Source of the DNA: Dehalococcoidia bacterium
GTDB taxonomy: Bacteria; Chloroflexota; Dehalococcoidia; GIF9; AB-539-J10
NCBI GenBank assembly: GCA_009619075.1
Contig: WJOY01000020.1
Coordinates: 1 to 37,692 of the forward strand
DNA: 37,692 bases
Direction: 5' to 3'
This document shows positions 25,415 through 34,992 of the stretch, piece by piece. Numbering within the stretch: the stretch's first letter is position 1; each line of letters starts with the position of its first letter. The notes below the pieces were generated by a model that saw only the letters and a program-made list of their open reading frames with translations, had not been told where the DNA came from and made no database searches. The translations under genes were made by a program, and so were the position numbers.

Positions 25415-25891
25415 ATGCAAATCAAATTCATTGCTGATAGCAATGTTGGCAAGTTAGCCAGATGGCTAAGGATGATTGGCTATGATACTTTGCTGTTTAA
25501 AGAAAAGGACGATAAAAGAATGATCCAAATTGCCCTTAAGGAGGGGAGAGTTATCTTGACCAAAGACACCCAGATTATGAAAAGGCGCCTAATTACAAAT
25601 GGCGAGCTCAAGGCAATATTTATCAAGCACGATGACCCTAAAGCCCAATTACAGCAAACGGTGAAGGCCTTGAATCTAGACTATCATTTCAAACCTTTTT
25701 CTCTTTGTCTTGAATGTAACCAAGCACTCATGCCTCACAGCAAAGACGAGGTGCAAAGCTTAGTTCCATCCTATGTCTTTAAAACGCAAAAACAATATAC
25801 CGAATGCCCTTCATGTCATCGCATCTACTGGCAAGGCACACACTGGCAAGCAATGGTTAAGGAATTAGAGAATCTTGCAAATGGAAGGTGA
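25415..25891 (+). CDS. Mut7-C RNase-domain (PIN-like) protein with zinc ribbon
   Basis: The protein is 158 aa. It opens with FIADSNVGKLARWLRMIGYDT and continues with RVILTKDTQIM, the acidic motifs of the Mut7-C (DUF82) PIN-like fold. The C-terminal half has two cysteine pairs, CLECNQ and CPSCHRIYW, forming a zinc ribbon, and the family's GTHW motif. It is predicted to cut RNA, but its target is unknown. It starts 54 bases after corA. Confidence 0.88.
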   Translation: MQIKFIADSNVGKLARWLRMIGYDTLLFKEKDDKRMIQIALKEGRVILTKDTQIMKRRLITNGELKAIFIKHDDPKAQLQQTVKALNLDYHFKPFSLCLECNQALMPHSKDEVQSLVPSYVFKTQKQYTECPSCHRIYWQGTHWQAMVKELENLANGR

Positions 25892-26003
25892 TGGCCTCAA
25901 TATATTAACCCGAGTTCCGCAATGGTGGCGGAGGCTAAATCGAAATGGTTGGCAATTCAAGGACTAAGGCTGTAAACTGGTAACTAGCACAGGTGAATTG
26001 GCT

Positions 26004-26777
26004 ATGTTATTAGCTATTGATATTGGAAACACTGCGATCATCGTGGGTATATTTGACGATGATAAGCTAAAGGCAACTTGGCGATTAGCCACCGAAATTC
26101 ACCGCTTGGCAGATGAATATGGTGCTCTACTACTTACCCTTCTCCAACGCCAAAGGCTGCCATCTTCAAAGATCACCGGAGCAGCTTTATGTAGCGTTGT
26201 CCCGCCGCTGGTACCCATCTTTCAAGAAGTATGTCAAAGATATTTCAGCACTTCCCCCCTGATAGTTGAAGCCGGCATAAAAACGGGAATACGTATCTGT
26301 GTAGATAACCCTCGGGAGCTTGGGCCTGATCGTGTGGTGAATGCTGTTGCCGCTCATCACCTTTATGGAGAGCCAGTAATAGTCCTCGACCTCGGCACGG
26401 CAACCACCTTTGATGTCATCTCCAAGGAAGGCAATTATCTTGGCGGAGCTATTGCCCCAGGAATCAGCATAGCCAGTGAGGCATTGTTCACCCGCACTGC
26501 TATGCTTCCCCGAATAAAACTAACTCGCCCCAAGCAAGCTATTGGCAAGAACACTATCTCCGCCATGCAATCAGGCATAATCTTCGGTTACATCGGGCTT
26601 ATTGAAAGCATGATCCAGAGGATAGAGCAGGAACTGGGAAGCAAAGCAAAGGTAGTAGCCACCGGCGGCTATGCCTATCCTTTAGCCAAAGAAATACCAG
26701 CAGTAGAAATAATAAATCCCGATTTGCCCTTAATTGGGTTGCGTCTTGTTTATGAAATGAATAAGATTGAGCAGTAG
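26004..26777 (+). CDS. coaX: Type III pantothenate kinase
   Basis: The protein is 257 aa from ATG 26004, which has aggtga 7 bases upstream; an in-frame TTG at 25998 overlaps the gap to that site. It carries out the first step of coenzyme A synthesis. Motifs are AIDIGNTAI (phosphate 1), NPRELGPDRVVNA, DLGTATTFDVI and GGAIAPGI. Type III enzymes do not respond to feedback by CoA. coaBC, the next enzymes of the pathway, follows after 13 bases, so the two are in one operon. Confidence 0.95.
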   Translation: MLLAIDIGNTAIIVGIFDDDKLKATWRLATEIHRLADEYGALLLTLLQRQRLPSSKITGAALCSVVPPLVPIFQEVCQRYFSTSPLIVEAGIKTGIRICVDNPRELGPDRVVNAVAAHHLYGEPVIVLDLGTATTFDVISKEGNYLGGAIAPGISIASEALFTRTAMLPRIKLTRPKQAIGKNTISAMQSGIIFGYIGLIESMIQRIEQELGSKAKVVATGGYAYPLAKEIPAVEIINPDLPLIGLRLVYEMNKIEQ

Positions 26778-26790
26778 CTGAGGAGACATC

Positions 26791-27978
26791 ATGCTGAAAG
26801 GAAAAACTATCATCTTAGGGGTAACAGGAAGCATTGCTGCTTATAAAACAGTGGACATTGCTAGCCAACTAACCCAGGCGGGGGCAAAGGTGGATGTAAT
26901 CATGACTAAAGCAGCCACTGAGTTTGTCACCCCCCTCACATTTCGAGCCATTACCGGGAGGCCTGTAGTTACTGAAATATTTGCATCAGGTTCAGAGTTC
27001 AACGTTGAGCACGTATCACTGGCAGAAGCTGCTAAGGTGATAGTCATTGCTCCGGCTACAGCTAACATTATTGCTAAGCTGGCCGCTGGCATCGCTGATG
27101 ACATGCTATGCTGTACCGTGCTGGCGAGTAAAGCACCTGTAATCATAGCTCCAGCTATGGATGTCAATATGTATCAAAATCCTATCACCCAAGATAACTT
27201 AACTAAATTGAAAGCACGTAACTTCATTACTGTGGGGCCAGCCTCAGGCAGACTAGCTTCAGGCAAGGAAGGTTTAGGGCGGCTTGCTGACACTATTGAT
27301 ATTATAGGCACCATCCAGCAAGTACTAGGAAAAAATGGCGACTTGGCTGACAAGCATATCGTGGTCACTGCCGGTGGCACTCAAGAGCCTATTGATCCCA
27401 TTCGCTGTATCACCAACCGCTCCTCGGGAAAGATGGGATATGCTCTAGCTGAAGCAGCTCGCGACAGAGGAGCTAAAGTAACGCTCATAACGGCACCCAC
27501 TTCGCTCACCAAGCCCGTTGGCATGGAAATAGTTAATGTCTGCACTGCTCAAGAGACATATCAAGCAGTAAGAGACCTTGTCCCTCAAGCTGATGCTCTA
27601 ATAATGGCCGCTGCTGTGGCTGATTACCGCCCTCTAAGTGTAGCCAGAGACAAGATCAAGAAAGAAGGCAATAGATTGACATTGGAGCTAGAGCACACTG
27701 CAGATATCTTAGGTAGTATAAAAGGAGAGTTCATTAGAGTGGGCTTTGCTGCTGAAAGCAGCAACCTGGTGGAAAACGCTAAACAGAAACTCCACCAAAA
27801 GGAGCTCGACCTCATCGTGGCTAATGACATCAGCAGCTTTGGTGCCGACAATAATCAGGTAACCATAATTGACCGAGAGAGCAAAATTGATAGCTTGCCT
27901 CTTTTACCTAAACGAGAAGTAGCTGACAGGATTTTGGATAAAGTGGTTGCGTTGCTTACCGAAAGGAGCAGAAAGTAG
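26791..27978 (+). CDS. coaBC: Bifunctional phosphopantothenoylcysteine decarboxylase/synthase
   Basis: The protein is 395 aa and joins two enzymes. The N-terminal flavin-dependent decarboxylase (CoaC) shows GVTGSIAAYK, the catalytic His in NVEHVSLAE, and PAMDVNMYQNP. The C-terminal synthetase (CoaB) shows TAGGTQEPIDPIRCITNRSS, AAAVADYRP and ANDIS. Together they turn phosphopantothenate and cysteine into phosphopantetheine. The ATG follows gaggag. With coaX this covers three steps of CoA synthesis. Confidence 0.96.
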   Translation: MLKGKTIILGVTGSIAAYKTVDIASQLTQAGAKVDVIMTKAATEFVTPLTFRAITGRPVVTEIFASGSEFNVEHVSLAEAAKVIVIAPATANIIAKLAAGIADDMLCCTVLASKAPVIIAPAMDVNMYQNPITQDNLTKLKARNFITVGPASGRLASGKEGLGRLADTIDIIGTIQQVLGKNGDLADKHIVVTAGGTQEPIDPIRCITNRSSGKMGYALAEAARDRGAKVTLITAPTSLTKPVGMEIVNVCTAQETYQAVRDLVPQADALIMAAAVADYRPLSVARDKIKKEGNRLTLELEHTADILGSIKGEFIRVGFAAESSNLVENAKQKLHQKELDLIVANDISSFGADNNQVTIIDRESKIDSLPLLPKREVADRILDKVVALLTERSRK

Positions 27979-27982
27979 GAAG

Positions 27983-29002
27983 ATGCCAATATTACTGATA
28001 GACGGCGTGACATACGAAGTGTGGACACCCTCAAATGAAGACGAGTTTGAGCAAATAGTCAAGGAACACGCTAAGGATATTTTCGGCGAAGAGTCTATCT
28101 ATCTTGATATAAAACATAAGCTCAAGTCGAAATCAGGAATTGGCTCCATACCTGATGGGTATGTGATCATTTTTGGAGATAAACCACATTGGCATGTCGT
28201 TGAAGTAGAATTATCTTCTCACCCATTATATGAGCACATAGTTCCGCAAGTCAGTAAGTTCATTAACGGTATTAAAAATCCTTCCAGCCAAAAGGAAATA
28301 GTGGATGTTCTTCATGAAGAAATAAGCCGCCACGAAGATCTAATCGCGAAGATAAAGAGCAAAACGGGTCCGGTAGAAATCCATAAATTCCTATCTACCC
28401 TAATTCCCCAGCTACCCAAACTCGCTATAGTCATCGACAAAGAAGCTGAGGAGTTGCGAGAGGCTGTGGAGGGATTAAAGCTGGAAACCGAAATTGTAGA
28501 ATTTGTTACTTTCGTGAGGAAAGACGCTGGTATCTCACAGCATGCCCACCTACTGGAGCCTCTGGAGCCATCATTACCTAACCCAATAGCACGATTTCTT
28601 CAAGAAGTACGGGAGCAATTTGTTGAGAGGAAACCAAGAGTCAAGTGTAGCAAGGTGTATAAACACTATTGCTACATACCAATAAAGGAACATGAAAAAA
28701 TACATGCAGAGTGGCTTTTCTGGGGGGAACACCGATTGGGAGTAGAATTACATTTCCAAAGGGCAAGTCGTGAGGATAATCTTCGCCTTTTAAAAGAGAC
28801 GCAATCGATTAAAGCTGATCTTGAGAGGCGTGTAGGTGAGCCACTTAGCTTTCAGTTCCCCTGGCATAAGAAGTGGGCTCGAATATATACTCTAAAAGAG
28901 CCAATAGAATTAACAAGCGAACTTAAGGAATGGGCTATTAACACCATGGTGAAATTCTATGAAGTGTTTAAACCTATTTTGGATGAGATGGATGTAGAAT
29001 AA
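27983..29002 (+). CDS. PD-(D/E)XK-like protein with DUF4268-type C-terminus
   Basis: The protein is 339 aa from ATG 27983, 4 bases after coaBC. The N-terminal half contains IPDGYVIIF (P57-D58) followed by HWHVVEVEL (E74, E76), a spacing and pattern like the PD-(D/E)XK nuclease core, but with Glu where Lys is usual. The C-terminal half (about 225-339) has WLFWGEHRLGVELHFQ and a final helix ending FKPILDEMDVE, resembling DUF4268 domains found at the end of restriction-like nucleases. Whether it cuts DNA is uncertain because of the replaced Lys. It lies in an otherwise house-keeping run between coaBC and valS. Confidence 0.7.
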   Translation: MPILLIDGVTYEVWTPSNEDEFEQIVKEHAKDIFGEESIYLDIKHKLKSKSGIGSIPDGYVIIFGDKPHWHVVEVELSSHPLYEHIVPQVSKFINGIKNPSSQKEIVDVLHEEISRHEDLIAKIKSKTGPVEIHKFLSTLIPQLPKLAIVIDKEAEELREAVEGLKLETEIVEFVTFVRKDAGISQHAHLLEPLEPSLPNPIARFLQEVREQFVERKPRVKCSKVYKHYCYIPIKEHEKIHAEWLFWGEHRLGVELHFQRASREDNLRLLKETQSIKADLERRVGEPLSFQFPWHKKWARIYTLKEPIELTSELKEWAINTMVKFYEVFKPILDEMDVE

Positions 29003-29104
29003 GGCCAGCAGGCAAGGCTAAAACCTCCCGGTAACCGTAAAGGGCAACTCTAATTGGAATATTGAGTATAGTTCAAAATCACCAAGAGCAAGTAAGTATA
29101 AGAG

Positions 29105-31813
29105 ATGTCAAATCAGATCCCCAAAGCCTACGAGCCAGGTAAGATAGAGGAGAAGTGGTATAATTTCTGGCTTGAGCAAGGCTATTTTACCCCTAAAATA
29201 GACCCCAGCAAGAAGCCTTTCGTTGTTATTATGCCGCCACCCAATGTCACCGGCGAGCTCCATTTGGGGCATGCTCTGACTGATACACTAGAGGACATTA
29301 TGGTTAGGTGGCACCGGATGAAGGGAGAGCCTACCCTATGGCTGCCTGGGACTGACCACGCTGGCATTGCCACACAAGTGGTTGTAGAACAGGAGTTAGC
29401 TAAGCAAGGACTAACCAAGAATGATATCGGTAGGGAAAAATTCTTAAGAATAATCTGGGAGTGGGCAAATAAGAGTCGGAGGAATATTAACTCTCAGCAC
29501 CAGATGTTGGGGACTTCCTGTGATTGGACACGAGATTGCTTCACCTTGGACGAAGGTCCAAGCAGAGCCGTCCGCACTGCCTTTGTCCGCCTCTATAACA
29601 AAGGATTAATCTATCGAGGAGAACGAATAATAAACTGGTGCCCAAGGTGCCAGACTGCTCTTTCCGACCTCGAGGTAGATTACAAGAGTATTACTGGACA
29701 CCTCTATTATGTCCGCTACCCTCTGACAGCTGATAGCTCTCAGCTGACAGCTATCAGATTTGTCACCGTAGCTACTACCCGCCCCGAAACGCTTCTTGGT
29801 GACACCGCTGTAGCGGTAAATCCCAAAGATAGGCGCTACGAGAATTTGGTGGGAAAAGACGTCATCCTTCCTCTTGTAAATAAAAAAATACCCGTCATCG
29901 CTGATGATGCTGTTGACCCCTTCTTTGGCACCGGGGTGTTAAAGATAACTCCAGCTCATGACCCTACAGATTTTGAAGTAGCTGAACGGCATAATTTGCC
30001 CTTGGTAAATATTATGAACCTTGACGCTACTATGAACGAAAATGCTGGACCTTATGTAAACCTGGAACGCTTCGTTTGCCGCGACAAAGTAGTGGCTGAC
30101 CTAAAAGATAAAGGATTATTGGAGAAAATCGAGCCCTACCCCCATTCAGTAGGGCACTGTAACCGCTGCCAAACGATGATCGAACCTAAAGCCAGCCGGC
30201 AATGGTTTATTCGCACCAGTCCTCTGGCTGAAGCTGCTATTAAAGCTGTTAAAGAGGGTGATATCACCATAGTTCCCGAGCGCTTCACCAAAGTATACTT
30301 TGACTGGATGGAAAATATCCGGGATTGGTGCATCAGCCGACAACTATGGTGGGGACACCGCATCCCAGTATGGCACTGCCAAGACTGCAGCAAGCTAACC
30401 GCATCGGCAGATGAGCCTTTAGCATGTGAGCATTGCGGCTCAAATCAAATTGTCCAAGACCCCGATGTCCTTGATACCTGGTTTAGCTCAGGGTTATGGA
30501 CGCACTCCACATTAGGCTGGCCAGATGATACCGATGACCTTCGTTATTTCTATCCCACCTCGGTAATGGAAACTGGCTATGACATCCTTTTCTTCTGGGT
30601 CGCTAGAATGATCATGATGGGGCTGGAAGATACTGGTGAAATTCCCTTCCATACTGTTTACCTCCATGGCTTGCTTCGAGACGAAAATGGAGAAAAAATG
30701 AGTAAGCTGCGGGGAAATGTCATTAACCCCACTGAGGCTATAAGTGAATACGGTGTTGATGCTCTTCGCTTCGCCCTGATCATCGGCAGCTCCCCCGGGA
30801 ATGATATAAACTTGGGCCAAGGGAGACTGAAGTCTAGCCGCAATTTCGCCAATAAATTATGGAATGCCACCCGATTCATCTTCCAGAGTATAGATGCTGA
30901 AGCGCTAAAATGCCGCACCTTACAAGTAGATGTCATTGCGAGCGAAGCGAAGCAAACTCAAGGATCACGGAGGGTGGAAGATCGCTGGATTCACAGCCAG
31001 CTCAACCGCCTTATCATCAATGTTACCAAACTGATGGAAGACTTCCAATTTGGCGAAGCAGAGCAGCAAATCCACGATTTCATCTGGTCAGAATTCTGTG
31101 ATTGGTATATTGAATTTGCCAAGATACGCCTTGGCAACCAATCACCTCCCTCACCTTTGCCTTTCTTGGTAAACACCCTGGGAATATCGCTCCGCCTCCT
31201 GCACCCTTCCATGCCTTTCATTACCGAGGAACTATGGCAAAGCTTAAAGCAGCGGCTACCCAATAAAAGCCAAATGCCAGCTTCCATAATGATAGCTCCA
31301 TATCCTACCTCTAATGAGAAAGCCATCGACCCCGAAGCAGAAAAGGCTATGGATGCAGTGATAGAGATTATCCGCTCCATCCGTAATGCTCGCTCCCAAT
31401 ATAAAGTAGCACCGGCTAAATGGATTAAGGCTCAGGTCTATGCAGACAATCACTTGCCTTATATTACCTCTCAAGCCAAAGCTATAGAAACATTGGCTCG
31501 GGCCCGCCCTTTAGCTATTCTCAATCGACAAGAAAGGAAAGCTGGTAAAGAAAAGGCACTCATTCTAGTTCTGAAAGAAGCCGAGGTAGTTTTGCCTTGG
31601 ACAGGCATGATAGATCAGCTTGCTGAAAAGAAGCGCTTAATAAAGGAAAAGGAATTAGCCCAAGCCAGGATTGCTCAACTTAATACACGGTTAAGGGATA
31701 ATGCTTTTCTGACCAAAGCACCACCGCATATCGTGGAAAAGGAAAAACAGAAACTTTACCTGCTTAAAGACAAATTGGAAAGATTAAAATCAGAACTATC
31801 TCAGCTCGATTAA
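29105..31813 (+). CDS. valS: Valyl-tRNA synthetase with in-frame repeat insertions
   Basis: The protein is 902 aa, within the family range, and charges tRNA-Val. HLGH (53-56) and KMSKL (near 530) are the two class I signature motifs. The editing domain has VATTRPETLLGDTAV, and the C-terminal coiled coil (about 830-900) is complete. Two segments are unusual: TADSSQLTAIR in the editing domain entry (about 208-218), encoded by a palindrome, and VIASEAKQTQGSR (about 610-622), encoded by a dispersed repeat. Both look like loop insertions that kept the frame. The 3' end overlaps the convergent gene 31810-32484 by 4 bases. No T-box leader is visible. Confidence 0.96.
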   Translation: MSNQIPKAYEPGKIEEKWYNFWLEQGYFTPKIDPSKKPFVVIMPPPNVTGELHLGHALTDTLEDIMVRWHRMKGEPTLWLPGTDHAGIATQVVVEQELAKQGLTKNDIGREKFLRIIWEWANKSRRNINSQHQMLGTSCDWTRDCFTLDEGPSRAVRTAFVRLYNKGLIYRGERIINWCPRCQTALSDLEVDYKSITGHLYYVRYPLTADSSQLTAIRFVTVATTRPETLLGDTAVAVNPKDRRYENLVGKDVILPLVNKKIPVIADDAVDPFFGTGVLKITPAHDPTDFEVAERHNLPLVNIMNLDATMNENAGPYVNLERFVCRDKVVADLKDKGLLEKIEPYPHSVGHCNRCQTMIEPKASRQWFIRTSPLAEAAIKAVKEGDITIVPERFTKVYFDWMENIRDWCISRQLWWGHRIPVWHCQDCSKLTASADEPLACEHCGSNQIVQDPDVLDTWFSSGLWTHSTLGWPDDTDDLRYFYPTSVMETGYDILFFWVARMIMMGLEDTGEIPFHTVYLHGLLRDENGEKMSKLRGNVINPTEAISEYGVDALRFALIIGSSPGNDINLGQGRLKSSRNFANKLWNATRFIFQSIDAEALKCRTLQVDVIASEAKQTQGSRRVEDRWIHSQLNRLIINVTKLMEDFQFGEAEQQIHDFIWSEFCDWYIEFAKIRLGNQSPPSPLPFLVNTLGISLRLLHPSMPFITEELWQSLKQRLPNKSQMPASIMIAPYPTSNEKAIDPEAEKAMDAVIEIIRSIRNARSQYKVAPAKWIKAQVYADNHLPYITSQAKAIETLARARPLAILNRQERKAGKEKALILVLKEAEVVLPWTGMIDQLAEKKRLIKEKELAQARIAQLNTRLRDNAFLTKAPPHIVEKEKQKLYLLKDKLERLKSELSQLD
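29730..29757. repeat. Palindrome inside valS
   Basis: Arms ctgatagct (29730-29738) and agctatcag (29749-29757) are perfect inverted repeats with a 10-base loop, and the flanks add ctgacagct copies. It encodes part of the TADSSQLTAIR insertion. Confidence 0.55.
30932..30966. repeat. Dispersed repeat copy inside valS
   Basis: The sequence gtcattgcgagcgaagcgaa followed by gcaaactcaaggatc is the complement of the copy at 36224-36252. It is translated in frame as VIASEAKQTQGS. Confidence 0.75.
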
Positions 31814-32484
31814 GAAACTTTGTGGTTTTTTAGCCCCATATAATGGTGTAGCTTCACTAAGGCTTTTTGGGTATCACTGGCAACACAGGATTTGTCACTT
31901 CCCTTTAGACGCTGCTTAAATAACCAATAGGTAAATTCATTAACCTCAGTCAAACTCATAGACTTACGCTTAGGATAATGTTTCTCCTTCCTGAAGCGAG
32001 CAATCAACTCCTGTTGAGTGGCACCATAGATGCGTCGATACGCCTCGTCAATTACCCCTCCATCCTTGACCAAGCCCAAAGCCCGCTTTCTTTTGCGGAC
32101 CTCTTCAGCTATAGCTAAAAGCAAAATTTGCTCCACAAGGACACCATAAAGATAGTTGAGATAAGCTTGATACTTGGCCTTACCAACTAATTCTCTAAAT
32201 TCATCTTTAGTCAATTCTATTGGTGGCCGGTCAAAGAAAAGAAGAGCAATTAGTTCATTCTCCGGGATAAGCCCATCAACCTCTTCACATAACCGCTCCG
32301 CCAGAACCAGCCAATCAAAAGCTTCATTGTCAATAAGATACCGATAGTGACGTCCCTTGTAATCTTCCTCAGGACTAGTCCACAATTTGATGGCTTCAAG
32401 TAAGGCTAAATACCAATGCTTACCAGCGGCAATAGCCTCTTTTAGATGTTCAATTGCCTGGGTATCGCCGGCACTGGAGGACAT
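31810..32484 (-). CDS. Conserved hypothetical, helical cytoplasmic protein
   Basis: The protein is 224 aa from ATG 32484, which has agggg upstream; a GTG at 32502 is the alternative. I do not recognise a named family. It is nearly all helical and charged, with no signal peptide or membrane helix. Stretches such as HWYLALLEAIKLW, FDWLVLAERLCEEVDGLIP and RYLIDNEAFDWL are conserved-looking, and the C-terminus is basic. It lies last in the - strand run that begins with the EVE gene, 62 bases after the HAD gene, and overlaps the valS stop. Confidence 0.75.
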   Translation of the reverse strand: MSSSAGDTQAIEHLKEAIAAGKHWYLALLEAIKLWTSPEEDYKGRHYRYLIDNEAFDWLVLAERLCEEVDGLIPENELIALLFFDRPPIELTKDEFRELVGKAKYQAYLNYLYGVLVEQILLLAIAEEVRKRKRALGLVKDGGVIDEAYRRIYGATQQELIARFRKEKHYPKRKSMSLTEVNEFTYWLFKQRLKGSDKSCVASDTQKALVKLHHYMGLKNHKVS

Positions 32485-32545
32485 TATACTTACCCCTAAC
32501 ACTCCCTAATTTTATATCAATTATATCCCTGTCATCCTTGAGGGC

Positions 32546-33223
32546 TCAAGGCAATATCTGCCAGCCATTATGCTCAGCAAATTGACGCAAATTTCTATCG
32601 GGGTAAGTTGCCACTGGGTTACCTACTAGCTTCAATAATGGAATGTCGAACATGCTATCGGCATAAGCGAAGCTCGATGAACAATCTACTTCCAACCCAT
32701 TTCGTTCAATGAATTCTTTAAGCAACTTAGCTTTATTTTCACCAAAACACAAAGGTTTGATAATCTTGCCAGTATATCTACCATCAATTACCTCGAGCTG
32801 GGTGCCAATGATATTGGGCACCCCTAGCCTTTGCCCAACAATCTCCAAGAGTTCGCTATAGGTAGCAGAAACAATTGCCATTATATGCCCACTTTGTTCA
32901 TGCTGCTTCAGCATCTTGACTACATCGCTGCGCAACGATTTGGATATATGGTTATCAGCAATCCAATAAAAGACTTCTAGCACTTCTTCCTCACTTGCTC
33001 CTTCAAAAATGCCGCTCATATCCTCCATCCACTTCGCCCGGCATTTTTCCCTGTTGAGCAACTTGCACTTGCTTAGTAGCCATAAGGGTAAATGAGTAGC
33101 CCAAAATGCTAATAGCCAAGCTCTCTTCTTTTTATGCTCCAGGCAGTACTTGAGGAAGCCGTCCCAGATATGTCCTGAGCATAAGGTTCCATCCAGGTCA
33201 AAAATAGCCAGAATGCTACTCAT
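32546..33223 (-). CDS. HAD superfamily phosphatase, subfamily IB (SerB-like)
   Basis: The protein is 225 aa. Motif I is FDLDGTL (8-14, nucleophile Asp), motif II is IVSATYSE, and motif III/IV is the FAYADSMFDIPLL segment with the metal-binding Asp; the KPLCFGENKAKLL loop supplies the Lys. The TIGR01490-like family dephosphorylates phosphoserine or related small molecules. A hydrophobic stretch (WLLAFWATHLPLWLL) lies in the cap. The ATG is 6 bases after the polX stop, so the two are co-translated. Confidence 0.88.
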   Translation of the reverse strand: MSSILAIFDLDGTLCSGHIWDGFLKYCLEHKKKRAWLLAFWATHLPLWLLSKCKLLNREKCRAKWMEDMSGIFEGASEEEVLEVFYWIADNHISKSLRSDVVKMLKQHEQSGHIMAIVSATYSELLEIVGQRLGVPNIIGTQLEVIDGRYTGKIIKPLCFGENKAKLLKEFIERNGLEVDCSSSFAYADSMFDIPLLKLVGNPVATYPDRNLRQFAEHNGWQILP

Positions 33224-33229
33224 CTATCT

Positions 33230-34945
33230 TTATTTAAAAAAGGCAAGCAATTCCTCTAGAGGCAGAGCATTTAATATATGTTGATGCTCGCACCAGGCTC
33301 GCCGAGCCACGCTAACTCCAAATCTCATGAAACCCAGGTGAGCAACGCTATGAGCATCAGTCTCGATGGCAAGCTTTACTCCCAGTTCTCTGGCTCGAAA
33401 GGTATGAACATCGTTTAAATCAAGCCGATCAGGCATAGCATTAATCTCCAGGACTTTATTATTTTTAACTGCCGCCTTGAAGATAGCTTCCAAATCTATG
33501 GCGATAGGCTCACGCTCACCTAAGAGACGGCAAGTAGGATGAGCTATAAAGTCAACATCTGGGTTTTCTATGGCACTCAGCACTCTCTTGGTCATTTTTT
33601 CCTCGCTTTGATTCATGGCAGAATGGACAGCAGCGATAACTATGTCCAAATCAGAGAGGACCTCATGTGGTAAATCCAAGCTGCCATCTGCCCGAATATC
33701 AACCTCAATGCCGTTAAACACATGGATTCCAGTTAACCTCTCGTTTAGTGCCCTGATCTCAGCCATTTGTTTCCTCAGCCTCTCCACATCAAGACCATGA
33801 GCAATGCCCCGCCCCACAGAATGCTCAGTAATGGCTATATACCGATAGCCTAACTTCTTAGCAGCCAAAGCCATCTCCTCAATAGAATTATGCCCATCAC
33901 TCCAATCAGTATGCATGTGAAGATCTCCCTTTATGTTAGATAATTCCACAAGCTTCGGCAAAGTTCCTTGCCCCGCCCTTTCCACCTCGCCTTGGGCTTC
34001 TCTAAGCTCAGGCGGAATATATTGAAGCCCTAGCCGATGATAAAACTCCTCCTCAAGAGCAAATTTCTCCAGCTTGTCCGTAGCTAAATCGGTGATGCCA
34101 TATTCGCTCAACTTCAACCTCTGCCTTCGTCCTCTTTCCCTCAAGGAAATATTGTGTTGCTTGCTCCCGGTAAAATACTGGAGTAGGGAACCAAAGGAAT
34201 CATGCTCTACCATCCTTAAGTCAACCTGTAATCCCCCAGAAACAATAGCACTCGCCTTAGTTGACCCTTGAGCTAGCACCTGTCCCATATGAGGCAAAGA
34301 AACAAAAGTATCTATAACCTCCCTGGGATTATCAGCAGTGCCCATAAGGTCAATATCACCCAAAGTTTCCCTGAACCGACGCAAACTGCCAGCGTAAGTC
34401 AAATTCCTCACTCCAGAAACAGAACGAAGAGAGCTAAGGATTTCCTCTACAATAGGTAAAGCCTCTCCAATAGGGATACGTTGGTCCTTGCGGCGCAACG
34501 CTTGAATCTGTTGCAGGATATTATTAGCCGTCTTATCACCAAGACGAAAAAGCTTTGCTACTCGTCCACTATGGATTGCTTGCTCTAAGGCATCAGCCGA
34601 GCTTATCCCTAGCTCACTAGAGAGCTTGTTAGCCGTCTTAGGCCCGATCCCAGGAATAGCCAGGAGATTGGTTATCCCTTCGGGGAACTCAGCCTTCAGA
34701 TTCTCGTAGTAGCCTAGCTTCTCTGTAGTCACTAACTCGGTAGTCTTCTTAGCTATTGCCTCTCCAACACCGGGGATACTCCTCAGGTCCTCCCCTTCAT
34801 CAAGCATAATCCTTATCTCCTTAGGATAATGCTCGATAGCCCGAGCTGCCTTCTGGTAAGCACGAATCTTAAAGGCATTCTCGCCTTTAAGCTCTAAAAG
34901 GTCAGCAATATCACTGAATACCTTAGCAATAGCTGTGTTTTTCAT
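33230..34945 (-). CDS. polX: Family X DNA polymerase with PHP exonuclease domain
   Basis: The protein is 571 aa, the normal size of bacterial PolX. It has an 8-kDa-like helix-hairpin-helix region (LRSIPGVGEAIAKKT; LLAIPGIGPKTANKL), the polymerase palm with GSLRRFRETLGDIDLMG and VDLRMV giving the three catalytic Asp, and a C-terminal PHP domain (GDLHMHTDWSDG, ITEHS, EVDI, AVHS, AHPTCR, ETDAHS) with 3'-5' exonuclease metal ligands. It fills short gaps in base excision repair. It lies in the same run as the HAD gene and 47 bases after the small acidic protein gene. Confidence 0.96.
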   Translation of the reverse strand: MKNTAIAKVFSDIADLLELKGENAFKIRAYQKAARAIEHYPKEIRIMLDEGEDLRSIPGVGEAIAKKTTELVTTEKLGYYENLKAEFPEGITNLLAIPGIGPKTANKLSSELGISSADALEQAIHSGRVAKLFRLGDKTANNILQQIQALRRKDQRIPIGEALPIVEEILSSLRSVSGVRNLTYAGSLRRFRETLGDIDLMGTADNPREVIDTFVSLPHMGQVLAQGSTKASAIVSGGLQVDLRMVEHDSFGSLLQYFTGSKQHNISLRERGRRQRLKLSEYGITDLATDKLEKFALEEEFYHRLGLQYIPPELREAQGEVERAGQGTLPKLVELSNIKGDLHMHTDWSDGHNSIEEMALAAKKLGYRYIAITEHSVGRGIAHGLDVERLRKQMAEIRALNERLTGIHVFNGIEVDIRADGSLDLPHEVLSDLDIVIAAVHSAMNQSEEKMTKRVLSAIENPDVDFIAHPTCRLLGEREPIAIDLEAIFKAAVKNNKVLEINAMPDRLDLNDVHTFRARELGVKLAIETDAHSVAHLGFMRFGVSVARRAWCEHQHILNALPLEELLAFFK

Positions 34946-34992
34946 TGGCTTTATCTCAGACCCACTGAAAACAGTTTATGTTCAGTTGTACA

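Noticed and set aside
29003-29104. Possible T-box leader before valS.
   Set aside because: No T-box sequence (tggnaccgcg type), specifier stem or terminator is visible in the 102 bases.
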